A stretch of DNA of 13,076 nucleotides from Ga0077527 sp049433545 (GTDB lineage Bacteria > Pseudomonadota > Gammaproteobacteria > Burkholderiales > SG8-41), in NCBI GenBank assembly GCA_049433545.1, contig JBMTEY010000073.1:1-13076 (forward strand). Direction: 5' to 3'. The notes under the pieces are model-generated. The model had not been told where the DNA came from, did not search any database, and was given only the letters and a program-made list of their open reading frames with translations. How positions within the stretch are numbered: position 1 is the first letter of the stretch; each line of letters begins with the position of its first letter. Below are positions 7,169 through 13,076 of the stretch, one piece after another. The translations under genes and the position numbers were made by a program.

Positions 7169-8029
7169 ATGCCGATGCTGCTGACGGTGATGCAATGGTG
7201 CGCGCGTATGCCTTTGGCGGCACTGCATTTTTTCGGCGCCGGCCTGGGCTGGACGGTGTATGCCCTGTCGCCGACCTACCGCCGCCGGCTCAGGGAAAAC
7301 CTGGAAATCAGCGGCCTGTTCCCGGATGCGGATGCGGCCCGCACGACGGAGTACGCCGCCGTGGCCGAGGCCGGCAAGGGCATCGCCGAGCTGTGCAAGG
7401 TCTGGTTCGGCAAAGAGGATGAGCTGCGTGCGCTGGTGACCTGCTCCGACTGGCAGGTGGTCGAGGCGGCGCAGCGCGCGGGCAAGGGCGTGATATTCCT
7501 GACGCCGCATATCGGCTGTTTCGAAGTCTCGGCCTGGTATGGTGCGCAGCGCCTGCCCTTGACCGTGCTCTACCGCCCGCCGAAACGCGCCGGGCTCGAA
7601 CCGCTGATGGTTGCCGGGCGCGCGCGCGGACAGGCGCGGCCGGCCCCGGCGACGCTGGCCGGTGTGCGCCAGTTGTACAAGGCATTGCGACGCGGTGAAG
7701 CCATCGGCGTACTGCCCGACCAGGCGCCGGGTACCGGTGAAGGCGAATGGGCGGACTTTTTCGGCCGCCCCGCGTACACCATGACGCTGGTGACCCGACT
7801 CAGGGCGACCAGTGGCGCGGCGGTGGTGATGGCCTTCGCCGAGAGGCTGCCTCGCGGGCGCGGTTATGTGCTGCATCTGACGCCGGTCAATGCCGATCCG
7901 CTGGATCCCGCGGCACTCAATCGCGCCGTCGAAGAGGTCGTGCGCAGCTGTCCCGCGCAGTACCTTTGGGGCTACAACCGCTACAAGGTGCCGGCAGGCG
8001 CCGAAGTGCCGGGCGACACGTCATGCTGA
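7169..8029 (+). CDS. LpxL/HtrB-type lipid A acyltransferase, first copy
   Basis: A 286-residue member of the lysophospholipid/lipid A acyltransferase family, which transfers a secondary acyl chain from acyl-ACP to lipid A at the inner membrane. An N-terminal membrane segment lies at about residues 15-33. The catalytic HX4(D/E) motif is HIGCFE (His114, Glu119). Later family blocks are LYRPPK, the GVLPDQAPG segment and WADFFGRPAYTM. The Glu variant of the motif is normal in LpxL enzymes. The start is uncertain: ATG 7169, ATG 7175 (better placed behind GCGGA) and the upstream ATG 7070 are all in frame. The 7070 extension is hydrophilic and unlike the family, so it was rejected. Its stop codon overlaps the next gene's start (ATGCTGA), implying translational coupling. 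Which acyl chain or position it modifies cannot be told. Confidence 0.88.
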   Translation: MPMLLTVMQWCARMPLAALHFFGAGLGWTVYALSPTYRRRLRENLEISGLFPDADAARTTEYAAVAEAGKGIAELCKVWFGKEDELRALVTCSDWQVVEAAQRAGKGVIFLTPHIGCFEVSAWYGAQRLPLTVLYRPPKRAGLEPLMVAGRARGQARPAPATLAGVRQLYKALRRGEAIGVLPDQAPGTGEGEWADFFGRPAYTMTLVTRLRATSGAAVVMAFAERLPRGRGYVLHLTPVNADPLDPAALNRAVEEVVRSCPAQYLWGYNRYKVPAGAEVPGDTSC

Positions 8030-8892
8030 CCCGCTTCGGCCTCGCGCTGGTGTGGCTGCTGCACGGCTTGCCATTGCGTGTGCTGGCGCCGCTCGGGCGC
8101 GGACTCGGAGCGCTGCTCTACGCTTTGGCGGGCGAGCGCCGGCGGGTGGTGCTGACCAACCTGCAACTGTGTTTTCCGGAACTCGATGATGCGCGGCGCA
8201 AGGCGCTGGCGCGGCGCCATTTCGCCGCGTTCGGCCGCAGTCTGCTCGAGCACGGCATCCTGTGGTGGGGCAGCCGCGAGCGCGTGATGCGCATGGTGCG
8301 CGTCGAAGGCCTCGAGCACTGGCAGGCAGTGCAGGGCAAACCGGTGATCTGGCTGGTGCCGCACTTCGTCGGACTCGACATGGGCGCGGTGCGGCTGACC
8401 GCCGAATATCCTTTTATCGCGATGTACAGCAAACAGAAAAATCCCGCATTCGACGCCGTGCTCTATCGCGGGCGCACCCGGCTGGGCCCCGCGGAAATGA
8501 TTTCGCGGCAGGAAGGCCTGCGGCCGGTGGCGCGGGCGATGAAGGCGGGCATGCCGTTCTATTACCTGCCCGACATGGATTACGGCGAGCGCGATTCGAT
8601 ATTCGTACCGTTTTTCGGTGTGCCCGCGGCGACCATCACAGGGTTGGCGCGCATCGCCGCGCTGACCGGCGCCGTGGTGGTGCCGGCGGTGACCGAACAG
8701 TTGCCCGGCAATGACGGTTATCGCCTGCGTTTCCATCCGGCGTGGAGCGATTTTCCCAGTGGCGACATCACTGCCGATACGCGGCGCATGAATGCCTTCA
8801 TCGAAGACCAGGTGCGACTGATGCCCGAGCAGTACTACTGGCTGCACAAGCGCTTCAAGACGCGGCCGCCAGGCGAAGTGCGCATTTATTGA
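8023..8892 (+). CDS. LpxL/LpxM-type lipid A acyltransferase, second copy
   Basis: A 289-residue paralogue of the preceding gene. It begins with a membrane segment (LALVWLLHGLPLRVLAPLG) followed by RRRVVLTNLQLCFPEL, the family's usual N-terminal block. The catalytic motif is HFVGLD (His114, Asp119), at the same residue numbers as in the first copy but with Asp instead of Glu. PDMDYGERDSIFVPFFG carries the conserved Asp-rich loop, and the C terminus has QYYWLHKRFKTRP. ATG 8023 overlaps the upstream stop codon by 7 nt, so the longer frame from 7747 was rejected: it is an out-of-frame reading of the first gene. The pair probably performs successive acylations. Which enzyme corresponds to LpxL and which to LpxM is not decidable from sequence alone. 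Confidence 0.93.
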   Translation: MLTRFGLALVWLLHGLPLRVLAPLGRGLGALLYALAGERRRVVLTNLQLCFPELDDARRKALARRHFAAFGRSLLEHGILWWGSRERVMRMVRVEGLEHWQAVQGKPVIWLVPHFVGLDMGAVRLTAEYPFIAMYSKQKNPAFDAVLYRGRTRLGPAEMISRQEGLRPVARAMKAGMPFYYLPDMDYGERDSIFVPFFGVPAATITGLARIAALTGAVVVPAVTEQLPGNDGYRLRFHPAWSDFPSGDITADTRRMNAFIEDQVRLMPEQYYWLHKRFKTRPPGEVRIY

Positions 8893-8903
8893 CCCTTGGC
8901 CGA

Positions 8904-8909
8904 TATAAT
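8904..8909 (+). promoter_or_regulatory. Possible promoter -10 box for the yccU-like gene and dapF
   Basis: A consensus TATAAT lies in the 31-bp gap between the acyltransferase and the CoA-binding gene, 15 nt before the latter's ATG. A TTGACC at 8889-8894 is only 9 bp upstream, too close to be its -35 element, and no good hexamer sits at 16-18 bp. It may be a weak or activator-dependent promoter that lets the downstream genes be expressed separately. Confidence 0.4.
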
Positions 8910-8923
8910 CCGGCACTGACATC

Positions 8924-9349
8924 ATGTTTGAAAACCCCGACGCCCAGGCGCGCTGCGCGCTGCTAAAAAAGGTCAGGACCATCGCCGTGGTCGGCCTCTC
9001 GCCCAACGCTGCGCGGCCCAGCCATGGCGTGTCGCAGGCGATGCAGGGCTTCGGCTTCCGCGTGATCCCGGTGCACCCGGCGGCAAAGGAAATCCTCGGC
9101 GAGAAGGTCTACCCCGCGCTGAAGGACATTCCGGAAAAGATCGACCTCGTCGACGTGTTCCGCAGCGCCGAGTTCATCGACGGCGTGGTCGACGAATGTC
9201 TGGCCCTGGGTCTTAAGGCGATCTGGATCCAGGAAGGCGTCATCAACGAGCCGGCAGCCGAGCGCGCACGGGCCGGCGGCATGACGGTGATCATGGATCG
9301 CTGCATTTACCGTGATTACCGTGATCAGTGCCGCGATGCCGGCGCCTGA
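8924..9349 (+). CDS. CoA-binding domain protein, YccU-like
   Basis: A 141-residue single-domain protein of the CoA-binding (YccU) family, a Rossmann fold related to the nucleotide-binding half of succinyl-CoA synthetase alpha subunits. Diagnostic stretches are TIAVVGLSPNAARPSHGVS at about 19-37 (glycine-rich loop), FRVIPVHPAAKEILGEKVYP, then IDLVDVFR and the distal IWIQEGVINEPAAERA. It ends with CIYRDYRDQ, whose nucleotide sequence carries a short TACCGTGAT tandem. The length is typical of the family. The cellular role is not established, so no substrate is assigned. It begins 31 bp after the second acyltransferase and ends 1 nt before the dapF ATG, so dapF translation is probably coupled to it. 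Confidence 0.9.
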   Translation: MFENPDAQARCALLKKVRTIAVVGLSPNAARPSHGVSQAMQGFGFRVIPVHPAAKEILGEKVYPALKDIPEKIDLVDVFRSAEFIDGVVDECLALGLKAIWIQEGVINEPAAERARAGGMTVIMDRCIYRDYRDQCRDAGA

Positions 9350-9350
9350 A

Positions 9351-10187
9351 ATGCGGCTGGAATTCACCAAGATGCAGGGCCTCGGCAACGATTTCGTCGT
9401 GCTTGATGCGACCGCACAGCCGCTCGCGCTGACGGAAAAGCAGCTGCGGTTCCTGGCCGACCGCCACTTCGGCGTCGGCTGCGACCAGGTCCTGGTGGTG
9501 GAACCGGCGCGCGAGCCCGGCACCGATTTCTATTACCGCATCTTCAACGCCGACGGCGGCGAGGTCGAGCAATGCGGTAACGGCGCGCGCTGTTTCGTTC
9601 GCTACGTCCATGAGCGCGGGCTTACCGCGAAAACGGCGATACGCGTCGGCACCCGCGGCGGCGTGATCGAACCGCGGCTGGAGGCTGACGGCCAGGTCAC
9701 GGTCAACATGGGCGTGCCGCAGTTCGAACCGGCGCGCATCCCATTCGACGCTTCGGCGCAGTCACTGCTGTATGATTTAAGCGTTGACAAGAAAAAAATA
9801 AAAATCAATGCTTTATCCATGGGCAATCCGCATGCGGTGCAGCTCGTCGACAACATCGACACAGCGCCGGTGGCGTGCGAAGGTCCGCTGATCGAAGCCC
9901 ATCCGCGGTTTCCCCAGCGGGTGAACGCGGGTTACATGCAGGTCGTGGATCGCAGCCATATCCGCCTGCGCGTCTACGAACGCGGCGCCGGCGAAACGCT
10001 GGCCTGCGGCACCGGCGCCTGCGCAGCGGTGGTTGCCGGCATCCGGCGCGGACTGCTCGACGCGCGCGTCACGGTTTCGACGCACGGCGGTGACCTCGTT
10101 ATAGTATGGGCGGGGGACGGTTCGCCAGTGATGATGACCGGGCCCGCCGTGACCGTGTACGAAGGCGTGGTGACGCTGCCGCAATGA
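9351..10187 (+). CDS. dapF: Diaminopimelate epimerase
   Basis: A 278-residue cytosolic, cofactor-independent racemase that converts LL- to meso-diaminopimelate, the precursor of lysine and of the peptidoglycan cross-link. The two catalytic cysteines are visible: Cys75 in QCGNGARC and Cys219 in ACGTGACA. The N terminus has FTKMQGLGNDF, the family start, and MGNPHAV lies at 157-163. The start was placed at ATG 9351, 1 nt after the upstream stop codon, because the frame from 9312 adds 13 residues that overlap the previous gene. A short AT-rich patch (about 9769-9812) encodes a Lys/Ile-rich loop before MGNPHAV. DapF followed by DUF484 and XerC is a conserved order that E. coli also shows around yigA. 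Confidence 0.97.
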   Translation: MRLEFTKMQGLGNDFVVLDATAQPLALTEKQLRFLADRHFGVGCDQVLVVEPAREPGTDFYYRIFNADGGEVEQCGNGARCFVRYVHERGLTAKTAIRVGTRGGVIEPRLEADGQVTVNMGVPQFEPARIPFDASAQSLLYDLSVDKKKIKINALSMGNPHAVQLVDNIDTAPVACEGPLIEAHPRFPQRVNAGYMQVVDRSHIRLRVYERGAGETLACGTGACAAVVAGIRRGLLDARVTVSTHGGDLVIVWAGDGSPVMMTGPAVTVYEGVVTLPQ

Positions 10188-10222
10188 TGCAAAAATGACA
10201 GTAAAACAAGGAAGAGCCGCTG

Positions 10223-10873
10223 ATGAAAGCCGATGACGTCGCCGCGTACCTGAAAGACCACCCCGAGTTCTTCGAGCAATACGCGGAAGTCGTTGCCGAC
10301 GTGTTCATTCCGCATCCGCACGGCGGGCGTGCGATTTCGATCGGTGAACGGCAGATCCTGACGCTGCGTGAGCGCGGCAAGCAGCTCGAAAACAAGCTCA
10401 GCGAACTGATCCAGTTCGGCGAGGAGAACGACGCCATCGGCGAGAAGGTGCACCGCCTGACGCTGGCGCTGATTGCCGCGCGCGACGTGCCGGCGCTGCT
10501 GCACGCCGCCGGGTTCAACCTGCGCGAGGATTTCGCGGTGCCGCACGTGGCGCTGCGCGTCTGGCATGCCGGCGCAACCGGCGGCGCGCCCGAATTTTCC
10601 GCGAGCGAGGCCACTCGCGCGTTCGCGGCGGGATTGTTGCATCCGCATTGCGGGCCGCTGGCGATGGCCGATACCGCGGCATTTTTCGGCGAGGCTGCGC
10701 CGCTGCTCAAGTCCTGGGCTTACGTGCCGCTGCGCGGCCGCGACACCTTCGGGCTGCTGGCGCTGGCGAGTGAGGATGCGCAGCGGTTTTATCCGGAAAT
10801 GGGCACGCTCTACCTGACCCGCATCGGCGAAGTGGCGGCCGCGTGCCTGCTGCGCCACCTGGAACCGGTGTGA
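10223..10873 (+). CDS. DUF484 family protein (YigA-like)
   Basis: A 216-residue protein of the DUF484 family. The N-terminal helical part MKADDVAAYLKDHPEFF is typical and is followed by FIPHPHGGRAISIGERQ. A probable coiled coil spans about residues 41-70 (LRERGKQLENKLSELIQFGEEND). The remainder is predicted to be GAF-like, with YVPLRGRDTFGLLALASED near the end. The biochemical role is unknown; GAF-like domains often bind small ligands or mediate dimerisation. ATG 10223 has GGAAGAG about 6 nt upstream. It lies 35 bp after dapF, and its stop codon overlaps the xerC start by four bases (GTGA). Its constant place between dapF and xerC suggests a link to cell envelope or division, but that is inference. 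Confidence 0.93.
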   Translation: MKADDVAAYLKDHPEFFEQYAEVVADVFIPHPHGGRAISIGERQILTLRERGKQLENKLSELIQFGEENDAIGEKVHRLTLALIAARDVPALLHAAGFNLREDFAVPHVALRVWHAGATGGAPEFSASEATRAFAAGLLHPHCGPLAMADTAAFFGEAAPLLKSWAYVPLRGRDTFGLLALASEDAQRFYPEMGTLYLTRIGEVAAACLLRHLEPV

Positions 10874-11826
10874 CCGCAGGCGGACGCAAACCAGCTACCG
10901 CAAAACAGCCGGCGCAGGTGCCGGCACCCGCGTCCGGCCCCGCGCAAAGTCTGTTGCAGGGATATATCGATCATCTTGCCCACGAGCGCCGGCTGGCACT
11001 GCATACCACCACGAATTACCGGCGTGACATCGAAGCGCTGCTCGGGTTTGCCGGCGACCGGCCTCCCGCGAAGCTGACCGTGCACGATATCCGGCGCTGC
11101 ATCGCGCAGCTGCACGGCCGCGGCCTCGACGGCCGCAGCTTGGCGCGCATGCTGTCAGCGTGGCGCGGTTTCTACAATTACCTGGCGCGCGACCATGGCG
11201 GCACGCAGAACCCCTGTGTCGGCATCCGCGCGCCGAAAAGCGCGAAGCGGCTGCCGCAGGCGCTGTCGCCCGACGAGGCGCGGCAGCTGGTCGAACTCGA
11301 CGCCACCGATCCGCTGGCGGTGCGCGACCGCGCCATCCTCGAACTGTTTTATTCGTCGGGCCTGCGGCTGGCGGAGCTGGCCGGCCTCGCGCCGGGCGAC
11401 GTCAACTTCTCCGATGCCACGGTGCGGGTTACCGGCAAGGGCAGCAAAACGCGCATCGTGCCGGTCGGCAGCCAAGCGGTCACGGCTTTGCGCGCCTGGC
11501 TCACTGCGCGCGGCGGCATGCCGCAGGTCGAGCAGGATGCGCTGTTCGTCGGCGCACAGGGTCGGCGCCTCGGCCCGCGCGCGATCCAGGGCCGCGTGCG
11601 CCGGCGCGCGCAGCAGCAGGGCATCGCCGCGCGCGTGCATCCGCACATGCTGCGCCATTCCTTCGCATCGCATGTGCTGCAATCAAGCAGCGACCTGCGC
11701 GCGGTGCAGGAGATGCTGGGACACGCCAGCATTTCGACGACACAGGTCTACACCCAGCTCGATTACCAGCACCTGGCGAAAATCTACGATGCCGCGCATC
11801 CGCGCGCGCGGCGCAAGGAAAAATAG
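10870..11826 (+). CDS. xerC: Site-specific tyrosine recombinase XerC
   Basis: A 318-residue tyrosine recombinase that, with XerD, resolves chromosome dimers at dif during division. The N-terminal core-binding SAM-like domain spans about residues 25-110 (LLQGYIDHLAHERRLA, SAWRGFYNYLARD). The catalytic domain carries the full set: Arg166 in SSGLRLAEL, Lys190 in TGKGSKTRI, His259 and Arg262 in HPHMLRHSFASH, His285 in LGHASISTTQ, and the nucleophile Tyr294 in QVYTQLD. It is assigned to XerC rather than a phage integrase by length and by its place after dapF-DUF484. The start taken is GTG 10870, which overlaps the upstream TGA; the longer frame from 10843 reads into DUF484. It has a roughly 25-residue Ala/Pro/Lys-rich N-terminal leader. 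Confidence 0.95.
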   Translation: MTAGGRKPATAKQPAQVPAPASGPAQSLLQGYIDHLAHERRLALHTTTNYRRDIEALLGFAGDRPPAKLTVHDIRRCIAQLHGRGLDGRSLARMLSAWRGFYNYLARDHGGTQNPCVGIRAPKSAKRLPQALSPDEARQLVELDATDPLAVRDRAILELFYSSGLRLAELAGLAPGDVNFSDATVRVTGKGSKTRIVPVGSQAVTALRAWLTARGGMPQVEQDALFVGAQGRRLGPRAIQGRVRRRAQQQGIAARVHPHMLRHSFASHVLQSSSDLRAVQEMLGHASISTTQVYTQLDYQHLAKIYDAAHPRARRKEK

Positions 11827-11841
11827 ACCGGAGGAGGATCG

Positions 11842-12639
11842 ATGAGCATGCCCGATTTCCAGGTGACCGGTGCGGGCCGGGTCACCGTGTTTCTGCTGCA
11901 CGGCATTTACGGATCGAAGGAATACTGGCGCTATCAGACCGAACGTCTGGTTGGCCGGGGTTATCGCGTGGTGGCCTGGGATGCGCCGGGTTACGGCCTG
12001 TCACCGCTGCCCGCGGACTTCGGCTTCGGGAAAGTTGCTGCAGCGGGCGTGGAACTGCTGCGCGCACAGGGCACGGAGCGGAACATCGTCCATGGCCACA
12101 GCATGGGCGGACAGATTTCCTCGCGCATCCGCATGCAGGCGCCGGACTTGGTGCACGGCTTGGTGATTTCCTCGACCATCGGCTATTTTGCCAACCGCAC
12201 GAAAGAAGAGCAGGAAGAGTTCGTGCGCAAACGCACTGCACCACCACCGCCGGGCACCGACCCGGTGACGGTGAACCGCATGGTCGTTGATTCCATGCTG
12301 GGCCCCGCGTCCGGCGGACCGGAAGTCGACCTGGTGCGGCAATGGGCGTCATTGACACCGCCGGACACCGTCAAGGCAGCAGTAAAGGCGGTGCAGAGCT
12401 ATCCCGAAGCAGAGGCAGTTGCCGGTTTCCGATCGATTTCCATACCGACCCTGCTGGTCGCAGGCGAGGTCGATCAGGTCGGACATCCCGCGGGCATGAA
12501 GCGTGTCGCGGACATGATTCCGGGCTGTGCCTTTGGCACGGTTTCGGGTTCGGGGCATTATCCCTGGGCGGAAAATCCCGCCGGATTCAACCGGCATTAT
12601 TTTGATTTTCTCGATCGCCATTTCCCGGTCAGCAGCTGA
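11842..12639 (+). CDS. Alpha/beta hydrolase
   Basis: A 265-residue alpha/beta-fold hydrolase without a signal peptide, so probably cytosolic. Elements in order are the oxyanion-hole HGIYGS at 20-25, AWDAPGYGLS at 45-54, the nucleophile elbow GHSMGG with Ser87, a cap region (about 115-190), the acid Asp211 in AGEVDQVG and the catalytic His239 in GSGHYPWAENP. The triad is complete. The substrate cannot be inferred; esterases, C-C hydrolases and haloperoxidase-like proteins share this pattern. ATG 11842 follows a strong GGAGGAGG at 11830-11837. It lies 15 bp after xerC and 18 bp before the methyltransferase gene, so the three are probably one transcript. Confidence 0.93.
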   Translation: MSMPDFQVTGAGRVTVFLLHGIYGSKEYWRYQTERLVGRGYRVVAWDAPGYGLSPLPADFGFGKVAAAGVELLRAQGTERNIVHGHSMGGQISSRIRMQAPDLVHGLVISSTIGYFANRTKEEQEEFVRKRTAPPPPGTDPVTVNRMVVDSMLGPASGGPEVDLVRQWASLTPPDTVKAAVKAVQSYPEAEAVAGFRSISIPTLLVAGEVDQVGHPAGMKRVADMIPGCAFGTVSGSGHYPWAENPAGFNRHYFDFLDRHFPVSS

Positions 12640-12657
12640 CGGATCGGGGCTTCTGGC

Positions 12658-13076
12658 ATGCATCGCCTGATCCTGAAGCCCGGTCGCGAGAAATCGCTGA
12701 AACGCCGGCATCCCTGGATATTTTCCGGCGGTGTCGCCCGTGTTGAAGGCAATCCCCGGGTCGGCGACACGGTGACCGTGTGTTCGGCCGATGGCGCATT
12801 CCTCGCAATGGCGGCTTACAGCCCCGAATCGCAGATCCGCGCCCGTGTCTGGCACTGGACGGCGCGCGACATCGACACGGCATTTTTCACGCAGCGCATC
12901 GCCGCGGCGGCGGCGGCGCGCAACGTCATCGACAGCGCGGGCCTGCGGCTGGTGCATGGCGAATCCGACGGGCTGCCCGGCGTGATCGCCGACCGTTTCG
13001 GGGATACCGTGGTCGTGCAGCTGCTGAGTGCCGGCGCCGAACGCTGGCGCGGTGCCATTGCCGACGCACTGGCGGC
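12658..13076 (+). CDS. rlmI: RlmI-type 23S rRNA (cytosine-C5) methyltransferase, N-terminal part (cut by window edge)
   Basis: ATG 12658 opens a frame that stays open for 139 codons to the right edge. The N-terminal PUA domain starts with LILKPGREKSLKRRHPWIFSG, which is characteristic of the RlmI group. A V-x-x-GD-x-V-x-V strand pattern and an Ala-rich helix around AAAAARNVI follow, then GESDGLPGVIADRFGD, the conserved linker to the Rossmann methyltransferase domain. The SAM-binding and catalytic Cys motifs lie beyond the edge. RlmI uses SAM to methylate C1962 of 23S rRNA. A weak GGGG precedes the start. The assignment to RlmI rather than a close paralogue rests on the N terminus only. Confidence 0.87.
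   Translation, partial: MHRLILKPGREKSLKRRHPWIFSGGVARVEGNPRVGDTVTVCSADGAFLAMAAYSPESQIRARVWHWTARDIDTAFFTQRIAAAAAARNVIDSAGLRLVHGESDGLPGVIADRFGDTVVVQLLSAGAERWRGAIADALA

Noticed and set aside
7055..7876. 274-codon N-terminal extension of metK
   Set aside because: It is antisense to a well-supported acyltransferase gene, shows no MetK features, and MSNFLFTSES at 7054 is the family's normal start.
8889..8909. TTGACC plus TATAAT as a classic -35/-10 pair
   Set aside because: The spacer is only 9 bp, far too short. Only the TATAAT is kept, as a possible -10 box.
7981..9006. 341-codon minus-strand frame opposite the second acyltransferase
   Set aside because: No domain, His/Arg/Gln-rich composition typical of antisense frames, and the sense gene has a full set of family motifs.
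9308..9325. TACCGTGAT tandem repeat near the end of the yccU-like gene
   Set aside because: It encodes a Tyr-Arg-Asp doublet within a conserved C-terminal segment and has only two copies, so it looks like coding coincidence.
9769..9812. AT-rich patch with TTGACA inside dapF as an internal promoter
   Set aside because: The hexamer at 17-bp spacing (AATGCT) matches only 3 of 6, and the patch encodes a plausible loop of DapF in the correct frame.
11160..12290. 376-codon plus-strand frame overlapping xerC and the hydrolase
   Set aside because: It is an Arg/Ala/Gly-rich out-of-frame reading of two genes whose own frames have complete catalytic motifs.

Overview
This is a GC-rich window whose gene content points to a betaproteobacterium, most likely Burkholderiales or a close relative. 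The evidence is a Bug-type (TctC) periplasmic binding protein, the order metK / two LpxL-type acyltransferases / dapF / DUF484 / xerC, and an S-adenosylhomocysteine (SAH) riboswitch in front of ahcY, a class found mainly in Beta- and Gammaproteobacteria. No mobile element, CRISPR array, rRNA or tRNA gene was seen. Species cannot be read from the window.

Layout. At the left edge (1-215, minus) is the start of a Bug-family substrate-binding protein. It is divergent, across an AT-rich regulatory gap (216-427), from a class V aminotransferase (428-1951, plus). That reading frame carries an in-frame Cro/YdaS-like helix-turn-helix domain at its N terminus. A palindromic bidirectional terminator (about 1958-2004) separates it from a minus-strand block read right to left: metK (7054-5888), a tandem SAH riboswitch leader (5872-5645), ahcY (5644-4241), metF (4181-3336) and mgtE (3242-2013). 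The plus-strand block starts divergently from metK: two LpxL/HtrB-type acyltransferases, a YccU-like CoA-binding protein, dapF, a DUF484 gene, xerC, an alpha/beta hydrolase and the first 139 codons of an RlmI-type rRNA methyltransferase that runs off the right edge.

How the genes work together. The minus-strand block is the S-adenosylmethionine (SAM) cycle. MetK makes SAM, methyltransferases turn it into SAH, AhcY removes SAH, and MetF supplies methyl-THF to remethylate homocysteine. MgtE imports Mg2+, which MetK needs. The ahcY leader holds two complete SAH aptamers in series. The first overlaps a strong intrinsic terminator. The second lies directly before the ahcY ribosome-binding site and contains a 7-nt perfect complement to it. 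A consensus TATAAT box overlapping the metK stop codon would start transcription at the first base of aptamer 1. The plus-strand block combines lipid A acylation, lysine/peptidoglycan precursor synthesis (DapF) and chromosome dimer resolution (XerC), the last two around DUF484 as in many Proteobacteria.

The most noteworthy signals are the tandem, apparently dual-mode SAH riboswitch and the in-frame HTH-aminotransferase fusion with a possible internal start. Both are read from sequence alone and are testable.
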